DNA of 38,484 nt from assembly GCA_029260315.1 (NCBI GenBank), contig JAJDDM010000091.1, positions 1 through 38,484 on the forward strand, written 5' to 3'. Positions 1 through 8,105 of the stretch are shown here, one piece after another. The notes beneath the pieces were generated by a model, which worked only from the letters and a program-made list of their open reading frames with translations, had not been told where the DNA came from and did not search any database. The position numbers and the translations under genes are program-made. How positions within the stretch are numbered: the first letter of the stretch is position 1; every line of letters starts with the position of its first letter. Source of the stretch: Phycisphaerales bacterium (GTDB lineage Bacteria > Planctomycetota > Phycisphaerae > Phycisphaerales > UBA1924).

Positions 1-2
1 CG

Positions 3-1556
3 GTGGCGGTGGTGGATATCGCCGATCCGACGCGCCCGAGGGTGCTCGGTAGTTGGGAGTGCTCGAATCCATGCGCCAACGACGCCGAGAGGAATCCGTT
101 TGACATCTCGCCGGCGGACGGCATGGTGTACGTCGCGCACGGCGCGGCGGGCACAGCCGTCATCGACTTCGCCACCGACCCATCCAACCCGGCCCTGGTC
201 ACATGGATGGAGCCGGACGGGCTCGCGCGCGGCGTCCACGTCAGCGGGAATCGGGCGTACCTGCTCGACTTCGGCAAGGGCCTGCTGATCCAGGACGTGA
301 CCGACCCCGGCAATCCTGCGCCCATTGGCCGCTACCACTCGCCCGGGCTGCTGCACGGGATCGCCCGCGAGGGGGATCTGCTGTTCGTCTCGGACGCTTA
401 CACGGGATTCACAATTCTGGACGTCTCCGAGCCGGGCACGCCGCGCGTGGTCGGCGTGTACGAGACGCCCGATTCGGCCGGCTCCTTAGAGCACCCCAAC
501 CTTAAAATCGCTGTCCTGGACGGGAAAGCGTACCTCTCCGCGGGCACGGCGGGAGTCGAGATCGTCGATGTGACGGATCCGACGGATCCCGTGCTCGAGG
601 GCGCCTTCCGACTCGATGCCGACTTCGCTAACACGTTCACACAGGGCTTGGCGATGTCCACCGATCTTCGCCCCGGGCATCTCATCGCCCACGTCGGCCT
701 CGCGCCTCTGCCGGGAGGTAGCCCGTGGCTCGTCAACCTCGACGTGACCGACCCGGCCTCGATCGTCGTGGATGGCTCTCTCTCTTTGCCGAAGTCCCCC
801 GTCGCGATCGCGCTCGGGCGATCCCAGGTCGGCGACGAACATCCGGTCGCGTACCTGGCCAGGGACGGTGCCGCGAACGGCACGTTCATGACCGTGAACA
901 TCGACGCCTTGACGATCGACTATGACGGCCCGGGGCCGTCGCCCACGAGCGATGTCGCGGCGCGCGACGGCATCATCTACACCGCGAAGTGGTCAGCAGA
1001 CCAGGCAAACGGCTTGCACGTCCTCGATGCTGCCGATCCGAGTAATCCTGTCCTGCTCTTTCGAAGAACGGGAAGATGTAATGCCGTGGCGCTCGATCAC
1101 CCCTTGGTGTACGCGACCAAGGGCGAGCATCTCGACGTTTTCGACATGACCGATCCGAACGCCCCGGTGCTGCTGCTCGGGCGCGAGGGCGTCACGGCGT
1201 TCACAAGCCTGCACATAGACGGGCCTTGGCTGTACGCCGCCGTGGCGGAAGATTTGCGCCCCACTCGGCCGACGGGGACCGGAGGCGCCGGCCTTGTCGT
1301 CTTCGTCTCGTCCTGCTCGGGCGATCTCACGGGATCGAGCAACGCCAAGAATCCGGCGTACGGCGTGCCCAACGGCGTGGTCGACGCCGACGACTTCTTC
1401 TACTACCTCGACCAGTTCGTCGCGGACAACTTCGATGTCGCCGACTTGACCGGTTCGAGCAATCCGAACGATCCGGCGTACGGCGTGCCCAACGGGGTGA
1501 TCGATGGCGACGACTTCTTCTTCTACCTCGACCTGTTCGTGCTCGGCTGTCCGTGA
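3..1556 (+). CDS. LVIVD-repeat beta-propeller protein with GC-type dockerin, 5' end outside window
   Basis: The reading frame is already open at the left edge, so the signal peptide and true start lie outside the window. The visible 517 residues contain about eight repeats of the form (V/I)xDVTDPxxPxxxG, for example IVDVTDPTDPVLEG and VFDMTDPNAPVLLLG. This is the LVIVD pattern, known to fold as a surface or secreted beta-propeller. The last ~80 residues form a two-repeat dockerin-like module. Each half reads DLTGSSN..NPAYGVPNGV(V/I)D(A/G)DDFF, an EF-hand-type loop of the long planctomycete variant, and the protein ends LGCP. The first cysteine of the module (CSGDL) and the terminal one bracket it. 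Role: exported protein of unknown target, by family knowledge only. The next gene downstream is on the other strand, so this is the last gene of its unit. Confidence 0.85.
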   Translation: MAVVDIADPTRPRVLGSWECSNPCANDAERNPFDISPADGMVYVAHGAAGTAVIDFATDPSNPALVTWMEPDGLARGVHVSGNRAYLLDFGKGLLIQDVTDPGNPAPIGRYHSPGLLHGIAREGDLLFVSDAYTGFTILDVSEPGTPRVVGVYETPDSAGSLEHPNLKIAVLDGKAYLSAGTAGVEIVDVTDPTDPVLEGAFRLDADFANTFTQGLAMSTDLRPGHLIAHVGLAPLPGGSPWLVNLDVTDPASIVVDGSLSLPKSPVAIALGRSQVGDEHPVAYLARDGAANGTFMTVNIDALTIDYDGPGPSPTSDVAARDGIIYTAKWSADQANGLHVLDAADPSNPVLLFRRTGRCNAVALDHPLVYATKGEHLDVFDMTDPNAPVLLLGREGVTAFTSLHIDGPWLYAAVAEDLRPTRPTGTGGAGLVVFVSSCSGDLTGSSNAKNPAYGVPNGVVDADDFFYYLDQFVADNFDVADLTGSSNPNDPAYGVPNGVIDGDDFFFYLDLFVLGCP

Positions 1557-1701
1557 CGCCGACGCCGGGAGCGCGAGATCATGCAATCCTCGCGGAGCGT
1601 GTGGTCGGTTAGCGATACATCACAGGCCCAACCGTCAGGGGGCGGGCGCCTTCGTGTTCTACTCGTGTCGCTCGAACGAAGGGCGGATGCGGCTCGTCGA
1701 C

Positions 1702-1788
1702 GTGCCACCAGCCGTGGCTCTGCACGGCTGGTGCTCTTCGGGTGAGCTGTGCGAAACACCAACCGCTCAGAGCAGCGGTTGGTGGCAC
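1702..1788. repeat. BIME-like inverted hairpin pair, copy 1
   Basis: This lies in the 347-bp gap between two convergent genes. The 87-bp element starts with GTGCCACCA and ends with its exact reverse complement TGGTGGCAC. Hairpin 1 has arm CACCAGCCGTG at 1706-1716, loop GCTCTG, and arm CACGGCTGGTG at 1723-1733. Hairpin 2 has arm CACCAACCGCT at 1757-1767, loop CAGAGC, and arm AGCGGTTGGTG at 1774-1784. Both stems are perfect over 11 bp and the two loops are reverse complements, so the element is the same unit placed twice head-to-head. Further copies lie near 18.8 and 22.0 kb. Its position between convergent genes would also suit a bidirectional terminator. Nothing else was recognised in the gap. 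Confidence 0.85.
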
Positions 1789-1903
1789 GGCGCTAGTCAG
1801 TTGCGCAATCACCCATTCATGTAGTCGTTGCGGCCAACGACGCAAAATGCTCTGATGGTCGGGCCTGTGACACGAACGCCGGCCCGTGACGAATGAGCTT
1901 GAG

Positions 1904-2863
1904 TCAAGGACATGGCATGAAGCGCTGGTTGGTCAGCGGGCTCACCGGCTGGGTCACGCAGGCACCCGTACCGATGCCGAAGGTGAAGGTCGAGGAGTTC
2001 GTGATCGTATTAATCTCACCGGCGTCGTAGATGATGTCCGCGGTCGTCGTGACGTTCTGGTTGATGTCGAGCAGGCTGCCGGCGTCCCGGATCTGGAATG
2101 CGCCCGTCAGGGCGGTGGCCGGGGCGTTGAACAGCAGGATGGGATTGTCGCTTGCCGTATCGCTGCCAACGTGCCACACACCACTGCCGCTGATGACGAG
2201 GCCGCTCATGAGTTGGAGGATTCCGACCGCGTTGGCGCTCACGGTGCCGTTGTTGGCGAGCGCGCCGTTGCGGGTCTCAGGCCCCATGGGGGCAAGCCCC
2301 TGAATCTTCATCCGACCTTCGATGGTCACATTGCTCGCGGCGGTGAGGGTCTTGTCGTACTGGATCTGGATCTTGGCGCTGTCGTCCTGACCGATGACCC
2401 TGCCGTCGCCGCCAAGTGTCAGTGATTCGTCGATTCTCAGAATGGATGTCGAGGTGTCCAGGAACAGTCTGCCATCGATCGTGTGCGTGTCCGAGCTGGT
2501 CAGCCTGACAATGCCGGATCCCACCAAGAGATCTCCGCCCGTCCGGATATCGAGGGCAGCGAGCCCGAAGGTGCCGTCGATCGTGAGCTGGTGGGTAATG
2601 GCGTCCACATCGGCGCCGGCCAGGATGTCCAGACAGCCGACGACCTCGTCGCTGGCAAGAAAGACGAAGTGACGGGCGATCGCCTTGTCGCCGGTGGCGG
2701 GGACGTTGGACGTGTTCCGCCAGCAGTCGCAGCCATCCACCCACTCCTCCCATGTGTCCGAGTCGCCCCATGCTCCGGAGACCCTGCTCTGAAACTTCGC
2801 GGCAAGCGCGGTGGTGCCGGACAGGATCACGATCGCGGCGATGAGCATCTCTTTCTTTCGCAT
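1904..2863 (-). CDS. exported G8-like domain protein (paralog A)
   Basis: Predicted exported protein of 319 residues. I chose the ATG at 2863 because GGAGG sits 6 nt upstream and the protein then begins with a signal peptide (MRKKEMLIAAIVILSGTTALAA). An upstream in-frame ATG would add 27 unlikely residues. The mature start, with GAWGDSDTW followed by VPATGDKA, matches the G8-like pattern (Gx W...tW...vP..gD.v) found in extracellular proteins. Beta-solenoid-like repeats follow (GxLxI..s..L, NNGTVSANAVGILQL). It ends GACVTQP...FMPCP, with a cysteine next to last. The gene 140 bp upstream (3004-4008) is a clear paralog sharing SAKIQI(Q/A).DKTLT, GR(M)xIxGLAP and the C-terminal CVTQPxSPLTN motif. 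Function is unknown; a secreted or surface structural role is inference. Confidence 0.85.
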   Translation of the reverse strand: MRKKEMLIAAIVILSGTTALAAKFQSRVSGAWGDSDTWEEWVDGCDCWRNTSNVPATGDKAIARHFVFLASDEVVGCLDILAGADVDAITHQLTIDGTFGLAALDIRTGGDLLVGSGIVRLTSSDTHTIDGRLFLDTSTSILRIDESLTLGGDGRVIGQDDSAKIQIQYDKTLTAASNVTIEGRMKIQGLAPMGPETRNGALANNGTVSANAVGILQLMSGLVISGSGVWHVGSDTASDNPILLFNAPATALTGAFQIRDAGSLLDINQNVTTTADIIYDAGEINTITNSSTFTFGIGTGACVTQPVSPLTNQRFMPCP

Positions 2864-2948
2864 CTGCAACCTCCCCATGCACGGAATCCGGCGACCGGTT
2901 CTCAACTGGATACGCGCCAGCATCGCGGACGCCGGTGCAAGCAAATGA

Positions 2949-2976
2949 CCCCACCCCCCGTGTCCGGGGGGCGGGG
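2949..2976 (-). terminator. GC-rich stem-loop between the G8-like paralogs
   Basis: CCCCACCCCCC pairs with GGGGGGCGGGG across a 6-nt loop (2960-2965), with one A-C mismatch. It lies just past the stop of paralog B and upstream of paralog A, both on the minus strand. There is no good T-run, so it may attenuate rather than end transcription. The assignment is tentative. Confidence 0.3.
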
Positions 2977-3003
2977 ATCAGATCTATCTCCGTTCAAGGA
3001 GTG

Positions 3004-4008
3004 TCAGGGGCACGCCGCGAAGGATGTGTTGGTCAGCGGGCTCGAGGGCTGGGTGACGCAAGCTCCCTGGCTATCGCCATCGGGGCCAACGTCGGGATTG
3101 TCGCCGAAGGTGAAGCTCACGGAGTTGGTCTGCGTGTTGATCCCGCCATTGTTATAGGTGATGTCCACGTTCGTCGTGACGTTCTGATTGATGTCGAGCA
3201 GGCTCCCTTGGTCGTTGATCAGGAATGTACCTGTCAGGCCGGTGGCTTGGGTGTCGAACCGCAGTATGGGATTGTCGGTCGACGTGCTGCTACCAAGTTC
3301 CCATGCGCCGCTGCCGCTGACAATACGGAGGTTGGTCACGAGTCTGAAGACCCCTGCCGCGTTGGCTTTCACGGTGCCGTTGTTGACAAACGCGCCATAG
3401 TTGGTTTCAGCCCCGCCAGGCGCGAGCCCTTCAATTTCCATGCGGCCCTCGACGGTGAGGCCGCTTGTCAGCGTCTTGTCGGCTGCGATCTGGATCTTGG
3501 CGCTGTCATCCTGGCCGCGGATCATGCCACTCCCACTCGACGGGTAGTCCGCTGCGAACTTGAGTACAGACGACGAGGTTGACATACGAAGCTCGCCGTC
3601 GATTGTGAGCGAGGCGCCGCTGTTGTAAGTGAGTGTCGTGCCGGTGGCAACATCGACAACGCCGCTGGATGAGACATTGAGTGTGCCGTTCAGCGTCACT
3701 GCACCGCTGCTGACGGTGAGGGTGTTGGCGTTCGAGGTCACCGTGCCGCCGGAGTCGATGATCAGAGTAGCGATCGCCTCGGCGCTGGTGAGCGAGATCG
3801 TGTGGCCGTTCCGCACGGTCGCCTTTTCGCCGGCGATCGGGAAATCACCGGGAGCTGGATCACCCCAGGATCCGTTATATATCTGCCAGGACGAGGTAGT
3901 GCCCCAGTTACCCGTGGCCTTGCTGCGGAAGTCACCGTTCTGCTGCGCGTTCGCCGCGCCGATGACCGTGAAGGACGCCAATGCCGCCAGAATCGTTTTC
4001 GTTCGCAT
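3004..4008 (-). CDS. exported G8-like domain protein (paralog B)
   Basis: 334-residue predicted exported protein. The start at 4008 has an ideal ribosome site, AAAGGAG, 7 nt upstream. The signal peptide is MRTKTILAALASFTVIGAANAQ, cut after AxA. The mature N-terminus (KATGNWGTTSSWQ..., then FPIAGEKATV) follows the G8-like pattern. The middle is rich in short beta-repeats such as GGTVTSNANTLTVSSGAVTLNGTLNVS, typical of right-handed solenoids. The tail reads GACVTQPSSPLTNTSFAACP, nearly the same as paralog A. It is probably first in a two-gene unit with paralog A. A tandem duplication is the simplest origin. Ligand and location beyond export are not readable from the sequence. Confidence 0.87.
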   Translation of the reverse strand: MRTKTILAALASFTVIGAANAQQNGDFRSKATGNWGTTSSWQIYNGSWGDPAPGDFPIAGEKATVRNGHTISLTSAEAIATLIIDSGGTVTSNANTLTVSSGAVTLNGTLNVSSSGVVDVATGTTLTYNSGASLTIDGELRMSTSSSVLKFAADYPSSGSGMIRGQDDSAKIQIAADKTLTSGLTVEGRMEIEGLAPGGAETNYGAFVNNGTVKANAAGVFRLVTNLRIVSGSGAWELGSSTSTDNPILRFDTQATGLTGTFLINDQGSLLDINQNVTTNVDITYNNGGINTQTNSVSFTFGDNPDVGPDGDSQGACVTQPSSPLTNTSFAACP

Positions 4009-4140
4009 GTGCGAACTCCTTTGTGCTGCGGGGATGCGCAGATTTCGCTAACATCCCCAGGTCCGTGTTCACGGGCCTCCGCGGCGTGCGATTGCCATAT
4101 CCGTGCCGCGGGGGCCCATTTGTGCGCACACCGACCACCG

Positions 4141-4164
4141 GTGTGCTCGGGGGTGTGCTCGGGG
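4141..4164 (+). repeat. two perfect 12-bp tandem repeats
   Basis: GTGTGCTCGGGG occurs twice back to back. It lies in the 561-bp gap (4009-4569) between the divergent G8-like and sigma-factor genes. No gene was recognised in that gap. Confidence 0.8.
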
Positions 4165-4220
4165 GAGGAGTTCTCCTCCGTGGCATGAGGCTCCCGCCCT
4201 CACCACTTGGCGGGAGCCCC

Positions 4221-4258
4221 GGCCTGGTACTGCCCAGGCCTGGTACTGCCCAGGCCTG
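4221..4258 (+). repeat. tandem 16-bp hairpin repeats
   Basis: The unit GGCCTGGTACTGCCCA is repeated at 4221 and 4237, with a third partial unit to 4258. Each unit plus the next forms a hairpin of arm GGCCTGG, loop TACTGC, arm CCAGGCC. Adjacent hairpins share their GGCC, so alternative pairings are possible. It lies about 310 bp upstream of the sigma gene. Confidence 0.8.
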
Positions 4259-4510
4259 CCTCCTCCTCTCGCTCAGTTCCGGTTCACCTCCTCCTCCCTC
4301 CGGGCGATCGTGGCCCGCCGCGCCCCGGGCCCGTGCGGTGGGCGTCCGTGACGCGGCGGGCGGAAGAGGCTCGCGGACATTTTTCGGCGTGGATCCTGGA
4401 GTTCGGGCGGCCGACGTCGGCCTAAACTGCTATCTTGGGCAAGACATGAGCTGATGATCCCGAGGTGATCCACTTCCCCGTCTCCCGCCTCTTCCCTCGC
4501 TTGACATACT

Positions 4511-4530
4511 TGAAGTCGTTGGCGGCTTCA
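4511..4530 (+). promoter_or_regulatory. possible operator or promoter element upstream of sigma gene
   Basis: TTGACA at 4501-4506 resembles a -35 box, but no good -10 follows at the usual spacing. Right after it, TGAAGTC at 4511 and GGCTTCA ending at 4530 form an imperfect inverted repeat, 40 bp before the start codon. It could be an operator or an extracytoplasmic-type promoter. The evidence is weak. Confidence 0.2.
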
Positions 4531-4569
4531 AAAATGTGAACGAAAGCGGCGAAAAAGCGGGGGATCTTC

Positions 4570-5226
4570 ATGGAACGCCAAAGTTGCGGGGATGACGAGC
4601 ATCGCGAGGAGTCCGACGCGGGCTCTGCCTGCGTCCCGGGCGGGCTCGATCCGCTCGGGAGTCTCGTCGGAAGGGTCCGCGCCGGCGACCGCGAGGCCGC
4701 CGCGGAGTTCGTGGAACGCTACTGGCCCCGGGTCCGCAGGAGGATCCGGCGGCGGCTGGGCAGACAGATGCGGCGGCTGTACGACTCCGACGACATCTTC
4801 TCGACCGTGAATCGGCGATTTGACCAGATGGTCGACGCCCAGAAGGTCCGTGCGGTGAGCGAGCAGGAGCTGATGTCACTCGTCCAGCGCATCGTCAATG
4901 GCGCCGTCGCGGACAAGGCCCGGGACTTCGCGAGGCTCACCCGTGCGGAGCGTGCGGACTCGGAATATGTGCTCTGGTTGCAGACGCGGCGGCGTGCCGC
5001 CCCTCCACCGGAGCATGGCGAGATTCAGCGTTTGGCTGGGCTTCTGGACAACGCAAGAGACAGGCAGGTACTCGAGATGCGACTGGCCGGATCACGATTC
5101 AAGGCTATCTCTCGGGCCACGGGGCTCAATCCGAGGGCGGCGCGAAAACGCTGGCAGCTCATTCGAGAGAAGCTCCGGCAGGCGGGCTATGGAGGGCCGT
5201 CCATCGGCGAGGACAGACCGGATTAG
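4570..5226 (+). CDS. ECF-like RNA polymerase sigma factor (planctomycete type)
   Basis: 218 residues. Region 2 spans roughly residues 30-115: the motif VRAGDREAAAEFVERYWPRV, a basic RRRIRRRLG helix, then YDSDDIFSTVNRRF in the place of the core-binding helix. Region 4 is near 155-205, with LEMRLAGSRFKAISRATGLNPRAARKRW as the DNA-binding helix-turn-helix for the -35 box. Length and motifs fit the planctomycete ECF group that often sits next to Ser/Thr kinases. Here the kinase (5223-7328) is convergent, and the two stop codons overlap by 4 bp. A second sigma factor of the same type (7344-8075) lies upstream of the kinase. A GGGGGA stretch 5 nt before the ATG may serve as ribosome site. Which promoters it reads is unknown. 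Confidence 0.9.
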   Translation: MERQSCGDDEHREESDAGSACVPGGLDPLGSLVGRVRAGDREAAAEFVERYWPRVRRRIRRRLGRQMRRLYDSDDIFSTVNRRFDQMVDAQKVRAVSEQELMSLVQRIVNGAVADKARDFARLTRAERADSEYVLWLQTRRRAAPPPEHGEIQRLAGLLDNARDRQVLEMRLAGSRFKAISRATGLNPRAARKRWQLIREKLRQAGYGGPSIGEDRPD

Positions 5227-7328
5227 CGGTCCAGCAGCGCCCGAGCGCGCTGGACAACCTCCGGATCCTTCAGCGGCTCGTAGCCGCGAATCTCGGCGAG
5301 CACCTCGAGCGCGATCCGATCGGCGTCGGTCAGCTCGTTGACCTTTTCCGCTTCTGCCAGGGCCTCGGCAAGGAGCGCCGCGGAGACCTCCAGCGTGCGG
5401 TGCTCCCGGTCGGTGAGCGGACGATCGGCCTCGAATCCGAGGATCACCTGGGCGACGGCGGCCTGACGGATTCGTCCGACCGCCCTGACCCAGGGATCAT
5501 CCGCACCCAGAAAGCGGACCCACGCGGACTCGTTGTGCTCGAGAACCCTCGCCGCCTCGGCGATCTCGCCCGAACGGTATAGCGCTATGCCGAGCCCGAG
5601 CTCCCAGAGCACCGTGCGAAGGTCGTGCTCACCCCAGGAGCTCTCCGCGTCGCTGACGATCTTCCGGAAGTGCGGCACCCGCATCGTCCAAAAATACTCG
5701 ACGCCGAGAGCATCCATGTATTCCGCGCCGTAAATTTGCTCGGCGACCGCCAACATCGGAAGGAGCGCAGTTCGCTCGCGGTCTCGAAGATTCCGGATTG
5801 TGGGCACGAGCGTGAGAATTGCCTTTTTCACGAAGTCCTCGCGGAACAACTTGGTCGCCTCGGCAATCGCTGCCTGCATCTGGCTCTCTCGTTTCTGTCG
5901 CATAGCGTCGGCAACATAGAAGAGCGCAGCCAGCGCGGCGAGCGCCGCGATAACGAGCGTCACTGAGAGTACCGGACGGCGACGACGCCATAGCGACACA
6001 CGGCGAAGGAAGCTCGGACGAGTCCAGGAAATCGGGCGCTTCGCCAGCCAGTCACGCAAGTCGTCGGCGAACGCCGCCGCGGACTCGTGTCTCTCCGAGG
6101 GATCCTGCGCCATCGATCGACGGCAGATAGCCGAAAGGTCCCGATCCAGATGCGTGGCGTGTGCGAATGGATCCCGAACGGCGGGTCGATCCGTCTCGCC
6201 TGCCAGAAACGCGCGTGCCGACTCGAGCGTTGCGCCGTTGGGCAGGGCGCCTGTGAGCATATGGAAGAGCAGCCCCCCGAGCGCGTACAGATCGGCCCGT
6301 ATCGTGAGCGCATCGGACGCCATTCGAAAACGCTCGGGCGCCATGAACGCGATGTTGCCGATGGGTGCCGCCGCCCGCTCGTCGCCGGGTGAGTAACTCT
6401 CACGGAGCCTGACCGCGACGCCAAAGTCCACGATCTTGGGCTCTCCCGAGCCGCTCAGAACGATATTCGACGGCTTGAGATCGCAGTGCAGCACCCCCGC
6501 GTTGTGCATCGCCTGGAGGCCGAGGGCGATGCGCCGCATGATCTCGACGGCCTGGCGGCTGGGCATGGGGGTCTCGTCGGCTCTCAGTCGCTGGTCGAGC
6601 GAGCCGCCCGACAAATACTCCGCAACGATGTAGGCGCCCTCGAAGGGAACGAACCCCGCGTCCAGCACACGCACGACACTCGGGTGCTCAACCCGGCGCA
6701 TTTTGAGGGCCTCGTCGAGCAGTGATTGCTGCATACTCTCATCGACGGTCGTGCCACGGAAGAGCTTCAGGGCGACCGTCGCCTCGTGCTCGTCGTCGGA
6801 CAGTTGGCGATCCGCGGCGAGAAAAACCTGCCCCGATGCTCCCGCGCCGAGCACTTGTTTGAGCAGGTAGCGACTCGGCCCGCTCGCGAGCGCGGGCCCG
6901 AAATCTCGCGGCAACTCGCCCGCGGAGATCCGACGCAGTTCCTTGCCGAGCGTGCTGGCAGAGAGCACCGAGTTCGTCAGTGACGCTGATTCGAGGATAG
7001 CCTCCTTGAGGCTCGGATACTGGCAAATCAGCTGATCAACGATCGTCGTCGGGATCACGCTCGACTCCGCAAGCGAGCGCATGCTCGCCTCGAGCGCGGC
7101 ATCGAGCGCGTTGGGAAGATCTACCAGCATCGGGATGGCTTCGAGATACATCTCCAGGTTGACCGGACATCCCGAAGCGAGTCGAGCCTCCGCATGGCTC
7201 TCTATCAGCTCGGCGAGATGCTCATCATCGACGTGTTCGGATAGACGGGCAATCGCTCGCACTCCCGCCAGCGAGCCAGTCGAGACCGCCTCTCTCTCGT
7301 CTGGTCGGAGCTCGCTGAATCCCCTCAT
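5223..7328 (-). CDS. transmembrane Ser/Thr protein kinase
   Basis: 701 residues. An N-terminal ~150-residue region precedes the kinase domain (about 153-430). The domain shows the glycine loop GAGASG (161-166), lysine in VALK (188), HCDLKPSN with catalytic Asp283 (HCD in place of HRD), DFG (301-303) and APE (330-332), so it should be active. One membrane helix follows at about 452-473, after a run of arginines. The C-terminal ~220 residues are helical, with TPR-like stretches, and would face outside. The stop codon overlaps that of the convergent sigma gene (TTAG, 5223-5226). Only 15 bp separate its start from the upstream sigma gene, so the two are probably co-transcribed. Known family link: ECF sigma factors controlled by such kinases. 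Control of this particular pair is inferred from position. Confidence 0.93.
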   Translation of the reverse strand: MRGFSELRPDEREAVSTGSLAGVRAIARLSEHVDDEHLAELIESHAEARLASGCPVNLEMYLEAIPMLVDLPNALDAALEASMRSLAESSVIPTTIVDQLICQYPSLKEAILESASLTNSVLSASTLGKELRRISAGELPRDFGPALASGPSRYLLKQVLGAGASGQVFLAADRQLSDDEHEATVALKLFRGTTVDESMQQSLLDEALKMRRVEHPSVVRVLDAGFVPFEGAYIVAEYLSGGSLDQRLRADETPMPSRQAVEIMRRIALGLQAMHNAGVLHCDLKPSNIVLSGSGEPKIVDFGVAVRLRESYSPGDERAAAPIGNIAFMAPERFRMASDALTIRADLYALGGLLFHMLTGALPNGATLESARAFLAGETDRPAVRDPFAHATHLDRDLSAICRRSMAQDPSERHESAAAFADDLRDWLAKRPISWTRPSFLRRVSLWRRRRPVLSVTLVIAALAALAALFYVADAMRQKRESQMQAAIAEATKLFREDFVKKAILTLVPTIRNLRDRERTALLPMLAVAEQIYGAEYMDALGVEYFWTMRVPHFRKIVSDAESSWGEHDLRTVLWELGLGIALYRSGEIAEAARVLEHNESAWVRFLGADDPWVRAVGRIRQAAVAQVILGFEADRPLTDREHRTLEVSAALLAEALAEAEKVNELTDADRIALEVLAEIRGYEPLKDPEVVQRARALLDR

Positions 7329-7343
7329 GTTCGACTCGCATCC

Positions 7344-8075
7344 CTAGTTCGCCGTCTCTCGAAGTGTCTGGCGGATTCGTTGCCATCGCTTGCGCACCCG
7401 CGCAGGCGAAACACCAAGAAGATCCGCGATGACACCGTGCGGCGTGCCACGAATCCAGAGATCCGTGATTTCGCGGTCCATCGGGTCGGCAATCCGACTA
7501 ATGCGGTCTCGGATCATCGCATGATCGTCCTGGTTCTGGGCATTCTCCGCTGGCGTGCTGTCGGATGCGCATGTGTGCGGTCGGTCCGCCGCGCCCTCCG
7601 CGCCCTCACTCCTCCGCATCCGATCGTATGCCCGGCTCTTATCGATGAACGCGTTCTCCACCACGCGGTTGACAAACGACCACAGCTCGGCCTCGGTGGT
7701 CGCTGTCAGCCGACCCGACCGGACGTAGCGGTCGAGTCTTCTGCACACGGTTGAGAGGAGATCCTGCGAGTCGAACAGACGACGGACGACCCTGTTGAGC
7801 CGTCGCCGAATACGCCGGCGGACCCTTGGCTCAAACCGATCCATGAAAAGAGCGGCCGCCTCGCGATCGCCCGCCTGCATTCGCGCGAGCAGGTCGCTGG
7901 CCCGGACAGCTACACCATCAGCACCAGCACCTTGACCGGGCTCCCCCGTCACAGGTAGTCCGATCAGCTTTCTCTCTCCCGCAGCGCCACCCATACTTCG
8001 GATCCCGAAAAATTCGGCAACCGTTGTCACACACTCCTGTGCATCGTCGTCCTCGCGCGTGATCGGGCCCCGCAT
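7344..8075 (-). CDS. ECF-like sigma factor, operon partner of the kinase
   Basis: The conserved part, from LLARMQAGDREAAALFMDRFEPRV through the basic RRRIRRRLN helix and FDSQDLLSTVCRRLDRYV, parallels the sigma factor at 4570. The C-terminal helix-turn-helix reads GTPHGVIADLLGVSPARVRKRWQRI. The middle linker (RRSEGAEGAADRPHTC...) is longer and polar. The start is uncertain. The frame stays open upstream to 8429, but that part overlaps a plus-strand exported protein and lacks family character. ATG at 8075 gives 243 residues; ATG at 7994 would give 216. Neither has a clear Shine-Dalgarno site. The gene ends 15 bp before the kinase start. With the convergent sigma gene on the far side, two paralogous sigma factors flank one kinase. 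Confidence 0.87.
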   Translation of the reverse strand: MRGPITREDDDAQECVTTVAEFFGIRSMGGAAGERKLIGLPVTGEPGQGAGADGVAVRASDLLARMQAGDREAAALFMDRFEPRVRRRIRRRLNRVVRRLFDSQDLLSTVCRRLDRYVRSGRLTATTEAELWSFVNRVVENAFIDKSRAYDRMRRSEGAEGAADRPHTCASDSTPAENAQNQDDHAMIRDRISRIADPMDREITDLWIRGTPHGVIADLLGVSPARVRKRWQRIRQTLRETAN

Positions 8076-8088
8076 GTGATCGGGCCCC
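8055..8088. repeat. 17-bp tandem duplication between divergent starts
   Basis: GCGCGTGATCGGGCCCC (8055-8071) is followed directly by GCATGTGATCGGGCCCC (8072-8088). Two of 17 bases differ. The shared GATCGGGCCCC carries a GGGCCC palindrome. The repeat covers one candidate sigma start (8075) and ends 18 bp before the divergent gene. It could be a pair of operator half-sites or a chance slippage product. Confidence 0.7.
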
Positions 8089-8105
8089 AAAATAGGGAGC
8101 AGACG

